In this document: one piece after another, positions 19,911 through 29,680 of the stretch | Layout of the letters: each line of letters begins with the position of its first letter | How positions within the stretch are numbered: the stretch's first letter is position 1 | Source: Thermothielavioides terrestris NRRL 8126 | Taxonomy: Eukaryota; Ascomycota; Sordariomycetes; Sordariales; Chaetomiaceae | NCBI RefSeq assembly: GCF_000226115.1 | Contig: NC_016460.1 | Location: forward strand, 62,001 to 126,000 | Length of the DNA stretch: 64,000 nt | Reading direction: 5' to 3' | The notes under the pieces: generated by a model | Told to the model about the DNA's origin: nothing | Seen by the model: the letters and a program-made list of their open reading frames with translations, nothing else | Database searches by the model: none | Position numbers and translations under genes: made by a program

Positions 19911-22717
19911 ATGTCGGACACGCACGAGAGCCCCAGCCTCGAGGATCTCACGCCCGAGGAGGCCAGCCGCATCATCCACTCCCACCGCAAGGTGCGCTAC
20001 GGTAGGTGGTGGAGCTCGGTCAGAGTCACACCGGCTGCTCGTCCCCCATTCTCGGCTCTCCGGTCTTCATCGTCATCCTCGGGCCGAAGACACCCCTGTC
20101 GGTGCGTGCCGGTGCTTTGCTCATGCCATGTCTGTGACAGGTACTGCGTGTTGGCCCTGCAGGCAGCGCAAGGTGAAATGCGACAATAAGTCGCCCTGCG
20201 AGAATTGCTGCAAGAGGGAGCACCCCCAGTTGTGCTCCTACAAGCCGAACAGATCCGCCGCTGCGAAGGGCAACTCGGCCGCCTCCAAGCAGGCCTCCGG
20301 GGCGAGCAAGAAGCGGGCCCGGTCGCCCGGCGAGCAGGAGGCCCGGAGCCAGAGCAACGAGGACCGCGAGGCCATCAGCGCGTTCGGTGAGTGACTCGCA
20401 CACGCCCTCGGCGTCTCCCGTCTGCGTTCGACGCGCTGCTGCTCACGCGCTGCTCACACGCCGCCCAGACCCCGACAACACCGAGACCACGCGTTATGTG
20501 GGCCAGAACAGCATCCCGGCCCTGCTCCGAGAACAGACCGCCGCCAACGAGCCCCAGGAGGCCCACGGCATCCGCTCCGACATGCGCTCCCTCCTCGGGC
20601 TCGACAACTCGGCCCCCTTCCCGCTGATGTCGGCGCGCCATCTCGACCGGCTGACCTCGGACATCGCGTCCGAGCTGCCGTCCGACCGGGAGGTCATGAA
20701 GTGCGTGCCCGAGTCCGCCCCGCGTGTTTGATTTCGCAGCGCCTGTCCGCTCACCGTTCCCGCCAGGCTCTTCCGGACTTACAAGGAGATCCCCCAGCCG
20801 TTCTGGGGCTTCGTCATCGACATCGACGACCTCGAGTCCCGGCTCATGGTCTACCTCGAAGACCGTGCCAAGAACGCCCGGGCGTCCACCAAGTCGACCA
20901 AGCCCGTCTCCGCGTCTTGGCTGTCCATCCTCTTCGCCGTGCTGGCCGTCGGCTCGCAGTACCACGACTCCCCGTACCACGTCCGGACGCGGGACTCGCA
21001 GCGGTACATTCAGATCTCGTTCCACTTCCTGCGGCTGGGGAACTTCCTGCTCAGGTAAGTAATTGGGTCTGCCACCCGCGGCTGCACTGGACACCGCTGA
21101 CGGTCCAGGCCCAACCTGGATTCCATCCAAGCGCTGCTGATGACCAGCTTCGTGCTGCTCAACGACATGAAGGCCGAGGCCTCGTGGGCGTTGCTGGGTC
21201 TGACTTGCCGCCTGGCCCAGTCGCTCGGCCTGCACCGAGCCCAGCCGCTCGACGGCCGGCAGACCCCTGACGCGGCGAGGAAGGAGATGGCGCGGCGGAA
21301 GCTATGGTGACTCGCCCCACAACGAGTAGCAACGTCCGGGCAGGCTGCTGACTCGCCTCAGGTGGACATGCGTCTGGCACGATACGCTCACGTCCCTGTC
21401 GTTCGATCGGTAGCCCTCCCCCTCTGTGCGCCGGGTGCCGCGGCCCAATGCTGACTGCCTCCCAGCTCCCCCATGACCAACATCCCTTGCTGCCCCATCC
21501 CGCTGTCGCCGACCGCCAACACCGAGGGCTGGGCATACCTCGAAGCCATGTATCACCTCTGCCAGATCATATCGCAGAGGCTAAACCCCGATGCGATCGC
21601 GACCTGCACGTACGCGCAGATCCTGCAGAACTGCGAGGCGGTCGAGAGCATCCGCGACAGGCTGCTGGTCCAGCTGCGCAGCAAGGAAACGTGCAAGTCG
21701 GCGCTGGACCGCCTGCAGCACTTCGCCATCCGCCTCCACACGTCGTTCATCGTCTCCGTCTGCTGCCGGCCCGCGCTGATGCGGCGCGACAGCAACCGCC
21801 TGGACGCGGCGCAGAAGAAGTTCCTCGCGGACCGGTGCAAGCTGAACCTGACCGAGACGGTCCGCATGTTCCTCGCGATGCACCAGCTCTCCGTCATCCC
21901 GACCCGGTCGTGGGCCTTCACCTACCACGGCCTGTCGTCCGCCGTCCTGCTGGGCATCCTGGGCGAGACGAAGGCGGATCCCGAGGTGCGTCAGCTGCAG
22001 GGCGACCTCATCTCGGCGTTGTCGGCGACCGCCGCGAAGGAGCAGACGTCGCCGCAGCCGCACATCCGCCGGACGGACCTCGACATCGAGCTCTCCGGGC
22101 CGCTGTCGCGCGCCCTGGAGGCGCTCAAGAACATCTACGACCACGGCTCCGTCGTCGGGCCGCCCGTCAAGCGGGAGGGCAGCATCTCGGGCCCGGCCTC
22201 GGGCACGCGCACGCCGCTGCCGCCTCTGCAGCCCGGCTTTCTCACCAACGGGCCGGCAGCCGGTCAGGACGCCCGCGCCGCGGCGGCCGCGCTGGACCCG
22301 CACCAGAACGCCGCGCTCGCCATGGCCGAGCTCCAACAGCAGGGGGCGGCCGGGTCCGTGGCCCCATTCGCGGCAGGGTAGGTCATCCTGTCGATCTAGC
22401 TTGACGCGTCTAGCTCGAAGCAGGCTAACCCCGAGGCAGCATCCCCTTCTCCCAAATGCCGCCCGGGACGGGCCCGCAGCCGCTCCCCGACGTGGCCGGC
22501 TTCGATCCGGCCAGCTACATGTCGCCGATGGATCTGTACGATTTCATCTTTTGGGGTAAGCAGCCTAACGGTCGCCCGGTCGGCAATGGCGACGCCACGC
22601 TGACCTCGCTTCCCAGAGTCGCCCGACCCGTTCAACACCGGCCTGGACTCGATGAACTTTGACTTCCTCGCCCATCCCCCGCCGGGGCAACCTCCGCAGC
22701 AGCAGTTCTATTTTTGA
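19911..22717 (+). CDS. Zn2Cys6 transcription factor with fungal-specific domain
   Basis: Nine exons keep phase: 19911-20001, 20141-20386, 20469-20700, 20767-21054, 21109-21306, 21362-21409, 21466-22377, 22440-22555 and 22617-22717. The binuclear cluster, C-x2-C-x6-C-x5-C-x2-C-x8-C, begins CWPCRQRKVKC at about residue 33 and is followed by a lysine-rich linker. A middle-homology region starts near IPQPFWGFVIDIDDLE and includes the LGLHRAQ stretch, typical of the fungal_trans domain. The C-terminus is rich in Ala, Gln and Pro (last exons) and may be an activation domain. It should act in the nucleus on CGG-type sites. The target pathway is unknown. The ATG follows a CT-rich leader and precedes the zinc cluster by about 30 codons. 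Confidence 0.88.
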
Positions 22718-22976
22718 CATGCCTAGCTTGGATATAGGCTCCGCGTATCTCGCTGCACTAGTAGGTAGCCGGCGAGACCAAGGGCGGGGCCGTTCGCCGC
22801 AGCTTCTGAATTGGTCTTGCTGCAGTCGCAATCAGAGAAGGTCCGGCCCGGCGCCCAATGCGGCCGCCTCCATCCAAAGCGGAAGTTCCGCAACGAGTAG
22901 TAGAAGGCGCAAGTCAGCCGTTAGGGTCTTGGTCTCGCCGTGTGGTATCAATCACCTTCAGCTACCACGAGTTACG

Positions 22977-24218
22977 ATGAAGCTCCTCATGAAGTTGCTC
23001 CCTATCCTCGTCTTTCTCTTCATCCCTGTGTCTCTCTCAGCAGCCCCTAGCCCGCTCGACGGATTGACAGGAAATGAGTGTAGGCATGACCTGCCGTCCC
23101 GTCTGTCCAGCCAGCTAACAACAGCGCCCCCCAGCCCTCGAGTCGCTTTCCTGGTTCGAGAGGTATCACGACTACCGGGCCCACGTGGACTACCTTCGCC
23201 GCCTGTCCGAGGAGCACCGGTCGCGCGCGAGGATATTCACCGCGGGCAAGTCGTTTAAGAAGCGGAACATCTGGGGCATTCACCTCTTCGGCAAATCTGG
23301 CCCGCGAAAGAAGCCCGCCGTCGTCTTCTTCGGGACCGCGCACGCCCGGGAGTGGATCACCACCATGGTCACCGAGTACATCGCGAGCCGCCTCCTCACG
23401 TCCTACGGCGTCAGCAAGGACGTCCGGTACGCGCTCGACAGTTTCGACTTCTACATCTTCCCGGTCGTCAACCCGGACGGTGCGTCCGGTCCGGTCTTCC
23501 CCTTCGCGTCTAGATGCTAATCAACCTGCCCAGGCTTCGTGCACAGCCAGACCACCCACCGCATGTGGCGCAAGAACCGCCAGAGGCAGGACGGCACGTC
23601 CTGCGTCGGCCGTGACCTCAACCGCAACTGGGATGTCCACTGGGACGACGGAGCCGGCGGCGGCGCGTCCGCTTGGCCCTGCCACCCCACGTACCGGGGG
23701 CACCGGGCGTTCGATGCGCCCGAGACCATGGCGCTGGCCACGGCGCTGCAGGCGATCAAGCAGCGGCAGGGGCTGCGGTTGTTCATCGACTGGCACTCGT
23801 TCGGGCAGCTCGTGATGCACCGTGCGGTCGCAGCCCTCTTTCCCCTTTCCGTCTCTCGTTCTCTCTCTGGCTGGCACTGACGTGGGCACGCGCAGCTTAC
23901 GGGTACTCGTGCGACAAGAAGCTGCCGCGCTTCTCGGCGGCGGCGTGGCTGGCAGGCGAGCTGGCCGAGGCGATGAGCAAGGTCCACGGCGCCGAGTACA
24001 AGGCGGGCGCGGCGTGCGAGCTGCTCTACGCCACCACGGGGGACAGCGTGGACTACGCGTTCGAGGTGCTCGGCGCCGACTACGCCTACACGATCGAGCT
24101 GCGGCCCGGGCCGCGAGCGAGGGGCGGGTTCAGGCTGCCCGAGGACCAGATCCTGGCGACGGCCGAGGAGGCGTGGGCTGGGGTCCGGCACGCGCTGCAG
24201 TTCATCCATCGCTACTAG
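22977..24218 (+). CDS. Secreted M14 zinc carboxypeptidase without propeptide
   Basis: Four exons, 22977-23079, 23135-23479, 23534-23821 and 23896-24218, give 352 residues. A signal peptide is clear (KLLPILVFLFIPVSLSA). Zinc ligands are H104 and E107 in GTAHAREW and the His of FIDWHSFGQ. Substrate-binding RDLNRNW and the catalytic Glu in TIELRPG are also present. This is the carboxypeptidase A branch of M14, which removes C-terminal residues outside the cell. Most fungal relatives have a propeptide of about 90 residues between signal and catalytic domain. Here only about 15 residues separate them, so activation may differ, or the upstream exon model is incomplete. The stop is followed by an unremarkable 3' flank. 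Confidence 0.9.
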
Positions 24219-24788
24219 CATCGCCAGGTAGTATCAGGAACAGTGTATTACATGCATGTCTCAGCGCAGCGGACGAGCCGCGCCTTGGTTTCGGACGGCC
24301 GTTCCTGGCTCCGGAAACCGGTTTCTCCTGCGCCTGCGGTGTCGCTGCAGGCATTCCCAGATTGCGGCCAGATGCGCTGAAGCGAGCATCTATGTTCTGT
24401 ACCGCTGCATCCAAGAAACCCCTGCCCGTTCCTTGATCAATGTCGTTCTTGGCCGATGTGATTTGACTGGACAACGGTCTCAGAGCACACAGACACGGAT
24501 GATATCGTCTGGTTGCCCAGCTCCCAATGCCATAGACCGCCCGCACTGTGCTCCGTTGAAGTCCTTTGGCCATCTCGTTGAAACGACGCACAGACCGGCC
24601 AGTTCGTCCTCGCCAAGCCATGACGGAAGGCGCTGTGATGGTGTACATTGGTCTTGCAGCTGCAGGGCGCGCATCGATGCCGCTTAATGTCTTAGGTTGC
24701 CTACAGCCTGGATTGCGAGCATCCTTCATAAACCCGTGCTCGACAGGCAACCCGCCCAGTCACTACAGCAGGTGCCCACACCTGCACA
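24219..24788. other. Intergenic, no gene seen
   Basis: The 3' flank of the carboxypeptidase gene up to tRNA-Asp. Just before the tRNA (24761-24787) is a palindromic block that recurs before the second tRNA-Asp. Confidence 0.5.
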
Positions 24789-24867
24789 TCTTCCGTAGTA
24801 TAGTGGTCAGTATGTGAGCTTGTCATAGACATCGCTCGAGACCCGGGTTCAATTCCCGGCGGGAGAG
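24789..24867 (+). tRNA. tRNA-Asp (GTC) with a 7-base intron, copy 1
   Basis: The acceptor stem is TCTTCCG/CGGGAGA. The D arm carries TAGTATAGTGGTC. The anticodon stem is TGAGC/GCTCG and the loop begins TTGTCA (anticodon GTC), followed by a short intron of about 7 bases (TAGACAT) after position 37. The T arm is CCGGG-TTCAATT-CCCGG. A T-rich stretch follows the gene and may end Pol III transcription. Confidence 0.9.
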
Positions 24868-25278
24868 ACCTTTTGCCTCGGTCTGCGCGAGGTCAACGCT
24901 TTTGGCTCCTTTGGAGGCTGCAACAATCTTGTCTGTGACGACAGGCGTGGTCTCCGGTCGCTGTCGAAGGGTCGAAGGGAGCCCGTTTTGTTGTCAAGCG
25001 GCTGTCATCGGCATGTCACTTGGGTGGGGTCGACACCAAAGCACCAGCTCCAGCCGCCGCGGGCATCGGCGAACAGCGAACCTGCTCACCTCCAGAGGTT
25101 CCAGCTCGTGAACAGACCTTCCTCATAGGGCGGCCACAGCCGATGTAGGTACCCATCGCCAAGTAAAAATCGGGCGACTTGCCGTGGTCGAAGCAACTGA
25201 CGGGACACGACGAGAAAATAAACTTTTCGCTGCTGGATTCATTTCATTTTCCAACTCCGAACACATCCCTCTGGCAAC
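24868..25278. other. Intergenic, promoter of dioxygenase gene
   Basis: The gap between tRNA-Asp copy 1 and the dioxygenase ATG. No gene is seen. Confidence 0.4.
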
Positions 25279-26656
25279 ATGGCGGCGACGCAGGAGCTCT
25301 CGATGGACCTCCCGATCATCGACCTCGATGTGTTCCTGCACCAGCCGCGCGACTCGCCGGCGGTGCAGGAGGAGTGCGCCCGGGCGGCGCAAGCGCTCAT
25401 CTCGTACGGTGCTCTCGTGCTGCACGACTCGCGCGTGTCGGAGCGCGACAACGACACGTTCCTGGACCTGCTCGAGGACTACTTCGCGCAGCCCGAGGAG
25501 GCCCTGCGGCGCGACGAGCGACCCGAGCTGGCCTACCAGATCGGCGTGACGCTCGAGAACACCGAGAAGCCCAAGTGCGCCGTCGACGAGCCGTGCCTGC
25601 GCGTCATCGAGCGCCTGGCCCCGTCCGAGCGCCCGCTCGACATCTCGGCCCACGCCCCCGACCCCAAGTGCCGCTTCTTCTGGCGCATGGTCGAGCCGCC
25701 GCCGTACGAGACGCAGTTCCCGGCCCTGAACGCGCCCAACATCACGCCCGAGGCGCCGCACATCCGCGAGCGCTGGGGGCCCGTCATGAACCAATGGGGG
25801 ACGGCGATGAAGAACGCGTGAGTGGCCGGGCGCCGACCTTCCAGCGCGGCATGACGCCGGCGGGGCTAACCAGATGGCAGCGTCGAAGGGCTCACGCAGA
25901 TGGCCGCGGTCGGGCTGGGCCTGCCGGCCGACACGTTCAAGGACGCAGGCCGATACGGGTAATTATGCTGTCACCCTACTCCCCTCTCCCCCCCCCCCCC
26001 AAAACACACCCTTCCCTTCCTCCCCGCGCGAGAACCGCGTCTCACTTGCTCGCAGCCCGCACCTCCTCGCGCCCACGGCGTCGGACCTCCGCAAGTACGG
26101 CGCCAAGGACATCATCCTGGCGGGCTTCCACACGGACCTCAACTTCCTGACCATCCACGGCCGCTCGCGCTACCCGGGGCTGCACATCTGGGCGCGCAAC
26201 ACGGGCAAGCGCATCCCCGTCAAGATCCCGCCGGGCAACTACCTGCTCGTGCAGGCGGGCAAACAGCTCGAGCACATCACCGGCGGGCTCGTCAAGGCCG
26301 GCTACCACGAGGTCGTCGTCAACGAGCGCACCCTGGAGGTGATCGAGGACCGCCGCGCGCGCTTCCCGGACCGCCCGCTCATCCGCATCTCGTCGACCTT
26401 CTTCTGGCACCTGTCGTCCGACTACGACCTCGCGCCGATCCCCGCGCTCGCCGAGCAGGCCCGCCGCGTCCGGGCCGAGCAACTCAGCCTCGGCAAGGAC
26501 GAGGGCGACGAAGTCGAGTACCCGCCGCTCAAGGTGGGCGAGCAGGTGCAGAAGTGAGTTGGCCCTCTCCTCGTGTTGGGTGGCACGCCATGGCGCTGAA
26601 GCTGACGTTGCGGTTCCAGCGAGCTCAAGCACATCGCGTTGATGGCGACCAGCTGA
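25279..26656 (+). CDS. 2-oxoglutarate/Fe(II) dioxygenase, isopenicillin-N-synthase-like
   Basis: Four exons, 25279-25817, 25881-25958, 26056-26553 and 26620-26656, keep phase and give about 383 residues. The N-terminus has the non-haem dioxygenase signature LPIIDLDVF. The core has the iron-binding HxD pair H231 and D233 in AGFHTDLNF. The distal His is probably H290 in KAGYHEVVV, and 2-oxoglutarate-binding RxS is R316/S318. The spacing between distal His and RxS is longer than in isopenicillin N synthase. Members oxidise small molecules with O2 and usually 2-oxoglutarate. The substrate is unknown. The last exon is only 37 bases. No targeting peptide is seen. Intron 2 contains a C13 tract. Confidence 0.85.
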
Positions 26657-27162
26657 GGCCTGAATGCGTGGCCGGGTCGGAATATGGAGAGTTGTTTGGG
26701 CACCAGGGAATGGGTCAAACTTGGTTTGGGCGGCGGTGTTGCTTGGGTTTCTCGGGCTCGCTGCCGAAGAGTAGGTCGCTCCGTTGTATGAATCTGATGC
26801 CCGGGTGTTCGACTGGTGATTGAGGTAGTGACGATTACCGGAGCCTTCTCGGTGGCGGCTTGGGTTCTTTTTTGGAGTAGAGTGGGTTCGTTCTTGGAGT
26901 AGAGTGAATCAAAACCTATATCCCCAGCCATTGTTCCTGAGGGGGGCGAGCCCCGTCTCGCAAAAAGCGTCGCACTGTGGTCATAACCAAGGAACTGGAT
27001 CATCATACCATATTGCTTACTTTTAGCCCTTAATCTTCGCCATCCATCTATCCTGAAGCTGAAGCGGTTCAGCGACCCAGTGCAACACCTCAATCCCGTT
27101 GATAAGCCCCGATTTTCGCTTCCGGCCAACCAGGTGCTACAGCAGGTGCCCACACCTGCGCG
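26657..27162. other. Intergenic, no gene seen
   Basis: AT-richer DNA between the dioxygenase gene and tRNA-Asp copy 2. The last 40 bases repeat the palindromic leader seen before copy 1. Confidence 0.4.
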
Positions 27163-27242
27163 TCTTCCGTAGTATAGTGGTCAGTATGTGAGCTTGTCAA
27201 CCGGCAACGCTCGAGACCCGGGTTCAATTCCCGGCGGGAGAG
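27163..27242 (+). tRNA. tRNA-Asp (GTC) with an 8-base intron, copy 2
   Basis: It matches copy 1 (24789-24867) through acceptor, D, anticodon and T arms. Only the intron after position 37 differs (ACCGGCAA against TAGACAT). A T-rich stretch follows. It lies 2.4 kb from copy 1 in the same orientation. Confidence 0.9.
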
Positions 27243-27690
27243 TTTCTTTTAGCCCCGGCTCCTCGCTTTTTGCCCCATTCTTGCTGCCCTTCAAAATCTT
27301 CCCGGCGCTTCCTTTGCGTCTTGCTGCCTACATAGTACATGTCGTTGGTTGGCGGACAGGAGACGTTGGCCCGGCGACCTGTAAAACTTCCAGTCTCCAC
27401 AACGCCAGGTAAGCCAGGGCCGCCAGGCAGCGGTACCACTCTTCTCTGCTTAGATTTGCCAGCACTCTGAGCCATGATCGTGCATCGTGCATTGCAGCCC
27501 AGCATCCGCAGCCGCTCGGATGCCCAGTCCAGATGCTTCATGGACCGCGGCCAACGCCCGACTCCCAGAGCTGGATGCTGCCGCTCGAGGAAGGGGTGAG
27601 CAGGAGGATGACACCAGCCAGGGACGACGATCCTATTGGCGACTCGTCATCCGAGGGGGAGGATGGCTAGGCTGAGAAAGAGAGAGTTGC
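27243..27690. other. Intergenic, no gene seen
   Basis: The 3' flank of tRNA-Asp copy 2. Short frames (such as 27487-27675) show no domain. Confidence 0.4.
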
Positions 27691-27691
27691 T

Positions 27692-28160
27692 GTGGCCAAG
27701 CTAGATACGCCTAGTAATTGGACCGAGGACCTGACGACGCTGTTGGACGGCCACTGTCTGTTCACCACCCCGTGGCTGATCGGGTTCGACCTTAAGAGGC
27801 ATCAATGGGCTAAGCGCATCTCAGACCGTGAGCTGACCAGCATAACTGATCCGACGCCAGGCCGGTTCCTGATCGACAAGCTGGAAGACGCCGTGTGGAA
27901 CAACAAGGTGTTCGACAACCTCTTGCTCCCTGGTGGCGAGAAAGAGCTGGCCTAGGAGTTTGTCGACTGCAAAACGAAGTTGCAAGAAGCGATTGACAAC
28001 TTCGTGCCCAAGAAGGACAAGCTCGAGACTGGCGGTGGCGGACACGGTAAGATCAAGCATTAATCGAGCCACTGCAGCATGGGGCATCATCATCCTTATG
28101 TTCGGGCCGCCCAGCGTCGGCAAGACGCACACAGCCAAGGCAGGTAGAAAACGCTGCTAG
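27692..28160 (+). pseudogene. AAA-ATPase relic (N-terminal part and Walker A)
   Basis: The frame from 27692 reads FDLKRHQW, then VWNNKVFDNLLLPGGEKELA, stops at a TAG (27953-27955), and continues as EFVDCKTKLQEAIDNFVPKK. A shifted frame then reads GIIILMFGPPSVGKTHTAKA with an intact Walker A (28104-28127). I know this order from large fungal AAA ATPases with a DUF7025-type region before the ATPase core. Walker B and the rest are missing, and the coding signal ends just before the A46 tract at 28223. TGG to TAG at the stop is the kind of change RIP causes, but one site proves nothing. It is not expected to be functional. Confidence 0.6.
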
Positions 28161-28200
28161 AGAACCCTTGCACTTGCAATGGATTGTCCCAAAGTCTAGA

Positions 28201-28221
28201 GAGGCTTGCTAACCAACCAAC

Positions 28222-28272
<51 letters not shown>

Positions 28273-28278
28273 TTTGCT
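28201..28278 (+). repeat. A46 tract with flanking near-direct repeat
   Basis: An (AACC)3-like stretch (28211-28222) runs into 46 A (28223-28268). The 10 bases before (GAGGCTTGCT, 28201-28210) and after (GAGGTTTGCT, 28269-28278) match at 9 of 10. This layout resembles a retroposed poly(A) tail with a target-site duplication, although almost nothing lies between the repeats except the tail. Confidence 0.7.
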
Positions 28279-28679
28279 GCCGTTTCCCAAGGCCAAGCTG
28301 ACGATAGCATTTTGTCGGGCATTTAGCAACGCTCTAGTACTGTCTGCTGCTTCTGGCTCAATTCTCTGCGGTCTAGGCGACAAAGGCAACAACCTCGGTA
28401 TACATCTTAAGGTCCTTATTCACTAGACCGGCTCTTGTACATCAGTGTCCTTGAACTCGGATTATAGGCACCAAATCATATAAAGTTGGATTCTATATCT
28501 CCATGTGAATTGGCAACTATCTACAACCTCCAGTACTAACAGCAGTCCGATACAAGACCCTTGACTGTGCCGCGCCACAGTAAGTGGTGAAGCGAAGCTT
28601 GAAAGGGTCAAGTGATGCGATCGCCACCCGCAGCCTACTGTAGTCGACGACCACCTGAGCTAGATAGCTAGGAGAGAGG
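28279..28679. other. Gene-free DNA between two A46 tracts
   Basis: About 400 bases of AT-richer DNA with stops in all frames I followed. No domain is recognised. It may hold further decayed pieces of the AAA-ATPase relic or of a retroelement 3' end. Confidence 0.4.

Positions 28680-28725
<46 letters not shown>
28680..28725 (+). repeat. Second A46 tract
   Basis: 46 consecutive A, the same length as the tract at 28223-28268, joined directly to telomere-like repeats. Confidence 0.95.
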
Positions 28726-28728
<3 letters not shown>

Positions 28729-28766
28729 AACCCTAACCGTTAACCCGAACCCTAACCACTAACCCG
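28726..28766 (+). repeat. Interstitial telomere-like CCCTAA block
   Basis: Directly after the A46 tract the sequence is about six degenerate hexamers of CCCTAA type, including CCTAACCCTAACC and the variants CCCGAA and GTTAACC. The complement is TTAGGG-like, the telomere repeat of filamentous ascomycetes. Confidence 0.75.
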
Positions 28767-28767
28767 G

Positions 28768-28862
28768 GTGGCCGAACCGGCTCGCGGTGGTCGAACCGGC
28801 TCGCGGTGGTCGAACCGGCTCGCAGTGGTCGAACTGGCTCGCAGTGGTCGAACCGGCTTACA
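28768..28862 (+). repeat. 19-bp tandem repeat, five units
   Basis: Five head-to-tail units of GTGGTCGAACCGGCTCGCR start at 28768, 28787, 28806, 28825 and 28844. Differences between units are mostly C-to-T or G-to-A changes. Confidence 0.9.
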
Positions 28863-29680
28863 GTGGCTAAGCCACACCGCCACACCACCATGACGTCAAC
28901 ACCGCCCTCGACAGACGCCCACCACACTGTATTTTCGAGATACGTCAAGCAGCCGTTGATGATCCTACATCTCCCGCAAGCCAACAACGAAGTGAGTACC
29001 TAGATATCACCATTCTATATCGATTTAGGATTAACACTGTGAGGAGACATAGCCAAAAGGGGGAAAGATAGAGAAAAGATGGAGAAAAGACTGGGGACAT
29101 CTCCACCGCTAAGACACGGCATAGCTGTGGCATCCAATCGAAACAACGAAAACTCTGGAGGATTTGCCTGGTAAATGAACCGAAGCCTCCTTCCTCGCTT
29201 CCTCTGTGTACACAGTACACATTCGAAAGGCATCGTCATTGAAGCTTCGCTTCCATCAAACTAATGTTCCATTCTAGGCACACCGTTCTCCTCATGCCAG
29301 TGTGCGCACACAAGCAAGGTCTTTGACACCGCGTATCTTATTTCAAAGGCCGTGCACAACGGTGGCAACGCAATTGAAGTTATTGGTTCCGTGCTATTTG
29401 CCAATGTGTTTACCTCATTTATCTTCGACTGTAACCACCACACTCAGTGACAATTATGCCGCTACTGCCTAGGTAGGTTTGACTTCAACGATTCGGAGCC
29501 ACGTAGTCCTAGGCTATCATGTCGGCGTCGTAAGTATATATAGTACTGATAGCTGCAGCGACAGCGCGCAAACCCGGAGTTTTTCCATACCGATGGACCT
29601 TGAGAAGGAGATGACCTGGGACCGGATCTTCAAAGTCTTCCCTCGCATCGAAAAGCATCCCCGGGCGCTGCTCGCGGCCA
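28863..29680. other. Gene-poor interval with an unidentified coding-like fragment
   Basis: No complete gene is seen. On the plus strand around 29308-29448 a frame of about 46 codons reads KVFDTAYLISKAVHNGG then FANVFTSFIFD and looks protein-like, but I do not recognise it and it has no clear start. Confidence 0.35.

Noticed and set aside
28726..28766. True chromosome end
   Set aside because: Normal housekeeping genes lie on both sides, so the telomere-like block is interstitial in this assembly.
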